14,463 nucleotides of DNA from JBBSGA01 sp038254585 (lineage in GTDB: Bacteria; Chloroflexota; Chloroflexia; Chloroflexales; Kallotenuaceae): contig JBBSGA010000145.1 of the NCBI GenBank assembly GCA_038254585.1, positions 1 to 14,463 on the forward strand, read 5' to 3'. Below the pieces are notes generated by a model, which saw nothing but the letters and a program-made list of their open reading frames with translations, made no database searches and was not told the origin of the DNA. Shown here piece by piece: positions 1 through 6,347 of this stretch. Within the stretch, counting starts at the first letter, position 1, and each line of letters starts with the position of its first letter. The translations under genes and the position numbers were made by a program.

Positions 1-2
1 CG

Positions 3-29
3 CTGTTGCAGTGGGTGGCCTGGGGCTAG
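3..29 (+). CDS. Possible 3' tail of a plus-strand gene entering from the left
   Basis: One plus-strand frame is open from the window edge and reads LLQWVAWG before a TAG at 27-29. If real, this gene would converge on the small minus-strand gene ending at 143, and the palindrome at 91-140 would lie between the two stops. Eight codons are too few to judge, and the product cannot be named. Confidence 0.2.
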   Translation: MLQWVAWG

Positions 30-90
30 ATCCGCCCGGCGGCCGCGCGCCACTGGCTGGGCTGATAGCGATCGACCATCCCGTGTTGGG

Positions 91-140
91 GCCGTACCGT
101 CGTAGAGACGTTATGTATAACGACTCTACGACGGTACGGC
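91..140. terminator. 50-bp near-perfect palindrome, probable bidirectional terminator
   Basis: The 17-base arm GCCGTACCGTCGTAGAG (91-107) has its exact reverse complement at 124-140. Between them, CGTTAT (109-114) and ATAACG (117-122) are also complementary, leaving one A/A mismatch and a two-base GT centre. The whole 50 bases can fold as a single long hairpin on either strand. It begins two bases after the TAG (143-145) of the last minus-strand gene. No T-tract follows on the minus strand, so it is not a textbook intrinsic terminator; a small palindromic mobile repeat is an alternative. Confidence 0.6.
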
Positions 141-142
141 TG

Positions 143-424
143 CTAGCGTCGAGAGGCGCCGCGGCCGCCGGCAGCTCGGCTCAGCTCCTGCAGGCGCTCG
201 CGGATAAAGCTGGACTCGCGCTCGATCTGCATCGCCGTGGCCGCGGCCACGTCCGGCTGATCCGTCTTGTGGATCGCGAGGAACAAGAGCCGGGCGGCCG
301 CAGTCAGCAGCCGGTAGGCAAGGTAGCCGCGGGCACCAAAGCGCTGCTCGGGCGTCTCGCCCGGCCCCAGCCCCACCAGCTCGACGTCGTTGTCGGTATT
401 CGAAAGATCGATCGTTATGAGCAT
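143..424 (-). CDS. Small protein of unknown function, 93 aa
   Basis: I do not recognise this protein. It starts at an ATG with AGGAG about ten bases upstream, 42 bp after the enolase stop, so it is probably co-transcribed with enolase. The first 30 residues read like a beta-strand segment (MLITIDLSNTDNDVELVGLG). Residues 36-53 are hydrophobic and alanine/leucine rich. Residues 64-85 are charged and probably helical (MQIERESSFIRERLQELSRA). No cysteines, signal peptide or clear membrane segment is visible. It looks soluble and small, perhaps dimeric through the helix. The long palindrome follows directly after its stop. A longer minus-strand reading frame (126-767) overlaps it but runs through enolase and is a shadow. 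Confidence 0.6.
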   Translation of the reverse strand: MLITIDLSNTDNDVELVGLGPGETPEQRFGARGYLAYRLLTAAARLLFLAIHKTDQPDVAAATAMQIERESSFIRERLQELSRAAGGRGASRR

Positions 425-466
425 CGGCCAAACGCTCCTGCCCTGATGCCCTATGACACGAGGGGC

Positions 467-1756
467 TCAGGCGCGGCGAATATTCGTGAACGCGGAAAGG
501 CCCGCGTAGTGCGCGGCGTCGCCCAGCTCCTGCTCGATACGCAGCAGCTGATTGTACTTCGCGACACGGTCGGATCGCGCTGGCGCGCCGGTCTTGATCT
601 GGCCGGCATTGGTTGCGACAACCAGATCGGCGATGGTCACGTCTTCGGTCTCTCCGGATCGGTGCGAGACGACCGCTGTGAATCCGGCGCGCTGCGCCGT
701 TTGGATCGCGTCCAGCGTCTCGCTGAGCGAGCCGATCTGATTGAGCTTGACGAGGATCGAGTTGCACGCGCGCTCGTCGATTGCACGCCGGAGCCGTTCG
801 ACGTTGGTGACCAGCAGATCGTCGCCCACAAGCTGGATGCGATCGTCGATTCGCTGCCGCAGCTTGGCCCAGCCCTCCCAGTCATCCTCGGCCAGGCCAT
901 CTTCGAGCGAGATAATCGGATACCTATCCAGGAGCTGGGCCCAATAGTCGACCATTTCGTCGGTGCTGAACTGCTTGCCCTCGCGTGCGAGTGTATAGAC
1001 GCCATTGGAATAGAGCTCGGTCATCGCCGGATCCATCGCGAGCATGACCTGCGTGCCGGGGGTATAGCCCGCCTTGCCGATCGCCTCCATGATGACCTCG
1101 AGCGGGGCCTCGTTCGTCGGCAGGGATGGGGCAAAGCCGCCCTCGTCGCCGACGGTCGTCGACAGCTTGCGCGCATGCAGCACGTTCTTGAGCGCCGCGT
1201 AGATTTCGGCGCCCCACCGCAGCCCCTCGGCGAAGGACGGTGCTCCAACCGGCATCACCATAAATTCCTGGAAGTCGGATGAGTTCTCCGCATGCTTGCC
1301 GCCGTTGAGAATGTTCATCATCGGAACCGGCAGGGTATGGCCGAAGACGCCGCCGAGATAGCGGTAGAGCGGCAGATCGAGCGAGGCCGCCGCCGCTTTC
1401 GCCACGGCCAACGATGTGCCGAGGATCGCATTCGCGCCGAGCTTGCCTTTGTTCGGAGTACCGTCGAGCTCACGCAGAATGTTGTCGATGCCGATCTGGT
1501 CGAGGGGATCGAGTCCCGTGAGCTCCTCTGCAATCGCCTCGTTGACGTTCTGGATCGCCTTCAGCGTGCCCTTTCCGCCGTAGCGCTGTTTGTCGCCGTC
1601 GCGCAGCTCGACCGCCTCGTGGGCCCCGGTAGAAGCGCCCGAAGGGATGGCAGCACGTCCGACCGTGCCGTCTTCGAGCCGCACGTCAACTTCGACCGTG
1701 GGATTACCCCGCGAATCCAGTATCTCGCGTCCCACAACCTCCGCGATCAATGTCAT
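467..1756 (-). CDS. eno: Enolase (phosphopyruvate hydratase), 429 aa
   Basis: Enolase converts 2-phosphoglycerate to phosphoenolpyruvate in cytoplasmic glycolysis and gluconeogenesis, with two Mg2+ ions. The length is normal for the bacterial family. The N-terminal signature (GREILDSRGNPTVEVDV) is intact. Every catalytic position is visible: Ser42 in the GASTGAHEA loop, His155 and Glu164 (KHAENSSDFQEF), Glu205 (VGDEGGF), metal ligands Asp242, Glu285 (SLEDGLAEDDW) and Asp312 (VGDDLLVTN), the base Lys337 (ILVKLNQIG), His365 (SHRSGETED) and Lys388 (IKTGAPARSDR). I chose the second of two adjacent ATGs (1756) because AAGGAG lies six bases before it; the first (1759) leaves only three bases. It lies 58 bp after the S41 protease gene and has its own candidate -10 sequence. 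Confidence 0.97.
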   Translation of the reverse strand: MTLIAEVVGREILDSRGNPTVEVDVRLEDGTVGRAAIPSGASTGAHEAVELRDGDKQRYGGKGTLKAIQNVNEAIAEELTGLDPLDQIGIDNILRELDGTPNKGKLGANAILGTSLAVAKAAAASLDLPLYRYLGGVFGHTLPVPMMNILNGGKHAENSSDFQEFMVMPVGAPSFAEGLRWGAEIYAALKNVLHARKLSTTVGDEGGFAPSLPTNEAPLEVIMEAIGKAGYTPGTQVMLAMDPAMTELYSNGVYTLAREGKQFSTDEMVDYWAQLLDRYPIISLEDGLAEDDWEGWAKLRQRIDDRIQLVGDDLLVTNVERLRRAIDERACNSILVKLNQIGSLSETLDAIQTAQRAGFTAVVSHRSGETEDVTIADLVVATNAGQIKTGAPARSDRVAKYNQLLRIEQELGDAAHYAGLSAFTNIRRA

Positions 1757-1780
1757 CATAAACTCCTTCGTCAGAGGCAC

Positions 1781-1792
1781 CAGTATATACTG
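1781..1792 (-). promoter_or_regulatory. Candidate enolase -10 element inside a 12-bp palindrome
   Basis: CAGTATATACTG is a perfect palindrome in the short gap between the S41 stop and the enolase start. Read on the minus strand it contains TATACT, a good -10 hexamer, placed so that transcription would begin about 20 bases before the enolase ATG. I see no convincing -35 at 16-18 bases. The symmetry could also be a repressor site overlapping the promoter. Confidence 0.35.
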
Positions 1793-1814
1793 ACTAGCGG
1801 GTCATCCGGTTTGG

Positions 1815-3329
1815 CTACTTGCCTCCCTCGCGGCGCTTGGCCTCCGACTCGCGCCGGAGGAGATCCAGCGCCTTTAGGATATACGGATCGTTCGCTTCGC
1901 TGAACGATGCCCAGTCCGGGCGCATCACAACGTCGGGCGTTACACCCCGTCCTTCCAAACTGGTGCCGGCAGGCAGCCGGAATCCCTCCTGAGCGATCCA
2001 CAGCCGTGATTTATCAGCGAAGTCATAGCCATAAACGGACTCGGTGTTGCCCGCCGTGCGCGTCCCTACAACCTTCGCCCGCCCCGCGGCCTGTAGAGCT
2101 CCGGCGATGAGCTCGGCGTAGCTCTCCGTATCCCGGTCCACCAGAACGACCAGCGGAGTAGCGCGCAGCTGCGGAAAGAGGTCATTTGTCGCGACGTCGA
2201 GCGGAATAGTTTCCGCCTGGCTGAAGAACTCGCCGGCCTTGCCTTCCATGAAGTTGGCAAGCAAGCTTTCGAGAACAGAGCGCCACCCACCCGGATTGCC
2301 ACGCAGATCGATAATCATCCCCTTGAGCGCCCCACGCTCGAGGAGCTGTTGAAGCTGAGACCGTACCTGGCCGCCCATATCCTCGGGCCACAGCGACTGA
2401 ACCAGCAGATAGCCGAAGTCGGTCTGCCCGATGCGATACGCCTCCGCGAGCCACTTCGCGGCGACGGCCCCTCGCTCGACCGTCACCTCACGCGGCGCTT
2501 CGCCGGGTGATTGAACCTCGAGGCGTACGGTCGTTCCCTCGGGACCGCGCAGCTCAGGATCGGCCTGGCTATATGGCTGGCCGTCGATCAGCACAATGCG
2601 ATCGCGCCGCCGAAGGCCCGCCTTCTCGGCCGGGCTGCCGTGGAACACGACCTGGATCACCCCGTCCGATTGAGCAGGTATCGCGACGAGACCGATGCCG
2701 ACATATGTCTCGCTTCCCGCCGCAATCGCGTGCTCTTCGTGTGCTTCCTGGGGCGACGCGTAACGCGAATGCCCGTCGTCGAGCAGGCCGACCATGGCCG
2801 TGAGGGTCGCGTAGAACGCCTCGGAGTTGGCCGCCGCCAGCGCCCGTGGACGGTAGTGCTGCTTCGCGGCATCCCAATCCACACCGCGGAAATTACGATA
2901 CAGGTAGTGCTGCTTGACGGTCTGCCATACCTCGTCGAAGCGCGCCGCCCGCGCTCCCGGATCGAGCGACGGTAGGGTCGGGGAGGGCTCGACGGTTAGC
3001 CCGGCCGTCGGCGACGGCAGAGGACTGGTGGGCCGCGCCAGACTCGACGTCGGGGCCGGCGTCGCCGTCGGGTGCGACGTGGGACGCGCAGGGAGGGTTG
3101 GAGCTGCCGGTCGGGCCGCCAGCGGCCGGCCGGGCGAGGGGCTTGTGGCGGCTGGTCGCGCCGCCAACGTGGCGGCAGGCGCCGCGGGAGTCGTGCCGCC
3201 GGCCGCCACCGCCGGCGGGCCGATACGGGCGCAAGCTACGAGCAGCCATGGTAGCGCGAGCGCCAAGGCATCGCGACGTAGCTTCGCTCCTGCTTGCCAC
3301 ACTTGATACAGGCCAAAGGATCGGTGCAT
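1815..3329 (-). CDS. S41-family C-terminal-processing-like protease, PDZ lipoprotein, 504 aa
   Basis: This is a secreted, membrane-anchored serine protease of the S41 (tail-specific/CtpA) superfamily. Residues 20-33 form a lipoprotein signal ending in the lipobox LVAC (Cys33). A proline/alanine/threonine linker runs from about 38 to 120, followed by a helical domain with LLDDGHSRY (His187), a PDZ domain near 207-285 (VGIGLV, SPAEKAGLRRRDRI) and a protease core with IDLRGNPGG (341-348). The nucleophile is probably Ser403 (DTESYAELIAGAL). The usual CtpA lysine (TxGKGxxQ) is replaced by TAGNTES, with Asn428 and Glu430, so it may use a Ser-His-Glu arrangement as in tricorn- or CPAF-like members. 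The ATG at 3329 is preferred over the adjacent TTG at 3332; the RBS is weak. It lies 28 bp after the M20 gene, suggesting one transcript. Confidence 0.88.
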   Translation of the reverse strand: MHRSFGLYQVWQAGAKLRRDALALALPWLLVACARIGPPAVAAGGTTPAAPAATLAARPAATSPSPGRPLAARPAAPTLPARPTSHPTATPAPTSSLARPTSPLPSPTAGLTVEPSPTLPSLDPGARAARFDEVWQTVKQHYLYRNFRGVDWDAAKQHYRPRALAAANSEAFYATLTAMVGLLDDGHSRYASPQEAHEEHAIAAGSETYVGIGLVAIPAQSDGVIQVVFHGSPAEKAGLRRRDRIVLIDGQPYSQADPELRGPEGTTVRLEVQSPGEAPREVTVERGAVAAKWLAEAYRIGQTDFGYLLVQSLWPEDMGGQVRSQLQQLLERGALKGMIIDLRGNPGGWRSVLESLLANFMEGKAGEFFSQAETIPLDVATNDLFPQLRATPLVVLVDRDTESYAELIAGALQAAGRAKVVGTRTAGNTESVYGYDFADKSRLWIAQEGFRLPAGTSLEGRGVTPDVVMRPDWASFSEANDPYILKALDLLRRESEAKRREGGK

Positions 3330-3357
3330 CAATCCCGCAGTGATCCCGCTTTCGCTG

Positions 3358-4440
3358 TTAATCCTCGGCTGTCAGGAGCGCCTCGACGAGCCGGGCGGCC
3401 TGTTCCAGATCGGACAGGGAGATGTGCTCGCCGGGCGTATGGATCTCGCGATAGCCGATGCTCAGATTGACCGCGGCGATCCCATGCATCCCGAAGACGT
3501 TCACATCCGAGCCACCGCCGGTGGCGATCAAGCACGGCTCGAGACCAATCGCCTGAACGGCCCTGCGGCAGAGCTGCACGATCGGCGCATCCTCCGCAAC
3601 CCGGATCGGCCCGTAGGCCCGCTCGGCCTGAAAATCGACCGCGGCGCCGTGGTGGCTCGCCGCGGCCTCGAAAGCCGCGCGCATCGCCTTGGTCTGGCGA
3701 TCGAGCTTACTGGCGTCACGCGAGCGCGCCTCGGCCTTGAGCATGACGCGATCCGGGATGATATTGGTCGCGGCGCCGCCTTCGATCACCCCGACATTGG
3801 CGGTCGTCTCCGAGTCAATCCGGCCCAGAGGCATCGCGGCGATCGCCTCGGCCGCGACGCGGATCGCACTGACGCCCTGCTCTGGCGCAACCCCGGCGTG
3901 GGCGGCACGGCCGTGGATCGTCACCCGAATGGCATCCTGGGCCGGGGCGGAAATGCAGATGCCGCCGAGCTCGCCGTTGAGATCGAGCGCGACGCCCAGC
4001 TTCGATCGGAGCCGGCGGTAGTCGAGCGCACGCGCGCCGTGCAGACCGATCTCCTCCTCGACGGTAAAAACGATCTCCGCCGCCCGGCAGTGGCCGTCCT
4101 GCTTCCGGGCGCTGCGGACCCCTTCAAGGATCGCGGCCACGCCCGCGAGATCATCCGCCCCCAGGACAGTCACACCGGCACTGCGCACGACGCCATCTGC
4201 GACGACCGGCTCCTTGCCCACCGCCGGCGCGACGCTGTCGAGATGGGCACTCAGCAGTAGTGGTTCGCCACGTCCCGCCATGGCTGCAATCACGTTGCCT
4301 TTGCCATCTTGCTCAGGCAGGAGACCGAGATCGCGCAGACGCGCCATTACTGCCTCGGCCATCGCCACTTCCTGGCCCGATGGGTTATCGATTCTGACAA
4401 GCGCCAGAAACGAATCGCGAAGCCTGTTCGCATCGATCAT
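3358..4440 (-). CDS. M20-family metallopeptidase, PepT-like, 360 aa
   Basis: A cytoplasmic two-zinc peptidase resembling the tripeptidase-T-like branch of family M20. No signal peptide is present. The metal and catalytic residues are in order: His66 and Asp68 (SAHLDSV), Asp96 or Asp97 (GADDLAG, bridging), the Glu pair Glu129/Glu130 (TVEEEIGLHGA), Asp153 (ALDLNG) and the last ligand His334 (IHTPGEH). The inserted dimerisation domain spans about 168-280, with HGRAAHAGVAPEQG at its start and NIIPD inside. The length is typical. Upstream GAGGGA sits five bases before the ATG. It lies between the PBP and the S41 lipoprotein; a role in trimming small peptides fits, but the true substrate (peptide, aminoacyl or other amide) cannot be read from sequence. 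Confidence 0.9.
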   Translation of the reverse strand: MIDANRLRDSFLALVRIDNPSGQEVAMAEAVMARLRDLGLLPEQDGKGNVIAAMAGRGEPLLLSAHLDSVAPAVGKEPVVADGVVRSAGVTVLGADDLAGVAAILEGVRSARKQDGHCRAAEIVFTVEEEIGLHGARALDYRRLRSKLGVALDLNGELGGICISAPAQDAIRVTIHGRAAHAGVAPEQGVSAIRVAAEAIAAMPLGRIDSETTANVGVIEGGAATNIIPDRVMLKAEARSRDASKLDRQTKAMRAAFEAAASHHGAAVDFQAERAYGPIRVAEDAPIVQLCRRAVQAIGLEPCLIATGGGSDVNVFGMHGIAAVNLSIGYREIHTPGEHISLSDLEQAARLVEALLTAED

Positions 4441-4500
4441 CGCTTCCCTCTAGTGCTTGAGCATACACGCACGACAAATGACGATAGAAAGGGATATTTT

Positions 4501-4523
4501 CGGGGGACACCCTCGAGCCCCCG
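4501..4523 (-). terminator. GC-rich hairpin just after the PBP stop
   Basis: CGGGGG (4501-4506) pairs with CCCCCG (4518-4523) around an 11-base loop. It begins 13 bases after the PBP stop on the minus strand. The following minus-strand bases are AAAATATCC and not a T-run, so this is either a hairpin-only or factor-assisted terminator or an RNA-stability element separating the PBP from the M20 gene. Confidence 0.4.
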
Positions 4524-4536
4524 GCCTGACGGCGCA

Positions 4537-6276
4537 CTAGGGGTTCTGCCCCTCAAGCTCGAACGCCGCTTTCAGAACCGCTCCTGCCGCCGCCGCCCCA
4601 ACGCCTGCGCCGTCGCGCCCGTTTTCGATCATGACCGCGACGGCATAGCGTGGCTGCTCGACGGGCGCGATAGCGATGAACCACGCGTGGACGATCGAGT
4701 TGGGATCGGGGCTGCCCGCCTGCGCACTGCCGGACTTGCCGCCCACGGTCTGCCCGGGGACGGCCGCCGCCTTGCCGAAGCCCTGCGTCACCCCGACGCG
4801 CATATTCTCACGCATATCTGCTGCTACCTTGGAGGGCAGCACCCGCTGCTGCAGGAGGCCCGGACGCGCGGCGTGCTGGTAGGCAACCGCGCCCGTCGGG
4901 TCGGTAACCTTCTCGACGAGATACGCCGCCGGCATCACGCCGTCGTTCGCAACCGTCGCCGCGACCATGGCCATCTGAAACGGCGTGACGCTTAGCTGGC
5001 CCTGGCCGTAGGCGGTGCTCGCGACGGCGCCATCGGTCGACAGAAAATCGCCGCGGATCGCGAGCAGACTGGCCGCGGTCGGCAGATCGGTTAAGTCCTG
5101 GCTCTGATCCGGTGCTACGCGCGGAGGGTAGATGTGAAACTTCTCCGACAGCTCGCTCAGCCGGTCCGCACCCAGCTTCACGCCGAGCTGGGCAAAGGCC
5201 GTGTTGCAGGAGTACGCGTAGACCTTGGTGAGATCAGAGGGATTGCCAGTAAAGCGCGCGAGGTTCTGTACGGCGTTGACCACCGGCGGGGCGTTTGGAT
5301 CGGGACGGTACTCGTTCGGACAGGTAATCCCGCCCTGTAGCACCTCCGGATGCAGCAGGGCATCGGAAGCTGTGACCGTCTTGAAGATCGAGCCGGGCGC
5401 GTACTGTCCCTGGAGTGGCCGGTTGATCAGGGGCAGCTGTGGGTCGGCGTTGATCTGCTTCCAATAGCCTGAGATACGCCCATTTTCGGCGTTCCAATCC
5501 GTAGCGAATGGGTTGAAGCTCAGGGCCTGCGGATCGTAGCCGGGCACGGATGTCAACGCCAGGATCGCCCCCGAGCGAGGGTCGAGGACGACCGCCGAGG
5601 AAGGCTTGCCGCCCCCGACGTCGACCATCGCGCTCCAGACGGCCTGCTGGAGGCGCGCGTCGATCGTCAGCTGCAGATTATCGCCCGAGTGCGGCCGGTT
5701 GAAGACGTCATCCTGCAGCGAGCGCAATGCCTGGCCCTGCTCGCCCGTCAGCCAGCCATTCCACGCCGCTTCGAGCCCGTAGTTCCCGTAGCGCGAGGAC
5801 GAAAAGCCGAGGACGTTCGAGAACGCACGGATGTCAGCCGATTGGGCGATCGGATATGTGCGACGTGCGAAGCCCTCGGGGTTGGCGTCGCTGCCGGCCA
5901 GCGGAACGCTGTTGCGGTCTAGGATCGCCCCGCGCCGCACCTTCATCGAGCGCAGCACCGGCCGGATGTTGCCGGTGACATTGCCCTTGCCGTCGGTGAC
6001 GACCTTGTTATAGATCGATTGGGCATAGATGAATTGCGAGCGCAGCAGCTGGACCGTCAGCATGACGAAGAGCATGGCGAAGACCAGAGCGAGGTTCAAC
6101 ACGCCCTTCCGGGGGCCGCTGTGGAGCATCTGGACGCTCGCAGCAGCACCGATCGTCAGCAGAATGATACCGGCCCAGAGAAAGAGCAGCCACTTCGGAT
6201 CATCACGCTGGAACATCCCGAAGATCAGCAGGCCGAGCCCGCCTCCCAGCCCTACCAGCCGCAACGTTGACCGCAT
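4537..6276 (-). CDS. Class B penicillin-binding protein (peptidoglycan transpeptidase), 579 aa
   Basis: A D,D-transpeptidase that crosslinks peptidoglycan outside the membrane, of the PbpA/FtsI type without a glycosyltransferase domain. All three active-site motifs are present: SIFK (Ser296-Lys299, after QYAPG), SCN (Ser356-Asn358) and KSG (Lys514-Gly516, in place of the common KTG). An N-terminal pedestal domain (MKVRRGAILDRN onwards) precedes them. Unusually, three hydrophobic segments are predicted at about 7-22, 29-50 and 59-80, where this class usually has one; the basic loop HSGPRKG between the second and third suits an outside catalytic domain. I start at the ATG at 6276, with GAAGAGG five bases upstream, not at the GTG at 6318. 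No FtsW/RodA partner is seen nearby. Confidence 0.92.
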   Translation of the reverse strand: MRSTLRLVGLGGGLGLLIFGMFQRDDPKWLLFLWAGIILLTIGAAASVQMLHSGPRKGVLNLALVFAMLFVMLTVQLLRSQFIYAQSIYNKVVTDGKGNVTGNIRPVLRSMKVRRGAILDRNSVPLAGSDANPEGFARRTYPIAQSADIRAFSNVLGFSSSRYGNYGLEAAWNGWLTGEQGQALRSLQDDVFNRPHSGDNLQLTIDARLQQAVWSAMVDVGGGKPSSAVVLDPRSGAILALTSVPGYDPQALSFNPFATDWNAENGRISGYWKQINADPQLPLINRPLQGQYAPGSIFKTVTASDALLHPEVLQGGITCPNEYRPDPNAPPVVNAVQNLARFTGNPSDLTKVYAYSCNTAFAQLGVKLGADRLSELSEKFHIYPPRVAPDQSQDLTDLPTAASLLAIRGDFLSTDGAVASTAYGQGQLSVTPFQMAMVAATVANDGVMPAAYLVEKVTDPTGAVAYQHAARPGLLQQRVLPSKVAADMRENMRVGVTQGFGKAAAVPGQTVGGKSGSAQAGSPDPNSIVHAWFIAIAPVEQPRYAVAVMIENGRDGAGVGAAAAGAVLKAAFELEGQNP

Positions 6277-6308
6277 CGTAGCCTCTTCCCTGCAGTCTTC
6301 CACCTGCG

Positions 6309-6324
6309 CCCGAGGCACCTCGGG
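6309..6324 (-). other. Stem-loop in the PBP leader or after the upstream hydrolase stop
   Basis: CCCGAG (6309-6314) and CTCGGG (6319-6324) form a perfect six-pair stem with loop GCAC, which can close by one further pair. It follows the hydrolase stop at 6348 by 23 bases and also sits about seven bases beyond the TATAAT at 6331-6336. It could be the terminator of the upstream unit or a stabilising hairpin at the very 5' end of the PBP transcript. Confidence 0.45.
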
Positions 6325-6330
6325 ATAGCC

Positions 6331-6336
6331 ATTATA
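6331..6336 (-). promoter_or_regulatory. Perfect TATAAT -10 element upstream of the PBP gene
   Basis: The minus strand reads GGGGTATAATGGC here, a consensus -10 hexamer. Transcription would start near 6324, giving a leader of about 50 bases before the ATG at 6276. The hexamer 17 bases upstream (CGCTGG) is a poor -35. The gap is otherwise GC-rich, so the match is notable, and it suggests the PBP gene can be transcribed separately from the hydrolase pair. Confidence 0.45.
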
Positions 6337-6347
6337 CCCCGCGTTGC

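Noticed and set aside
11..1282. 423-codon plus-strand open frame opposite enolase
   Set aside because: It lies almost entirely antisense to an unmistakable enolase, its product resembles no family, and such frames are common opposite GC-rich genes.
3340..4260. 306-codon plus-strand open frame opposite the M20 peptidase
   Set aside because: Antisense shadow; arginine/aspartate-rich composition reflects the reversed codons of the peptidase gene.
6277..6318. GTG start at 6318 for the PBP
   Set aside because: The ATG at 6276 has a better-placed RBS and opens onto the first membrane segment; the GTG would start inside the hairpin region.
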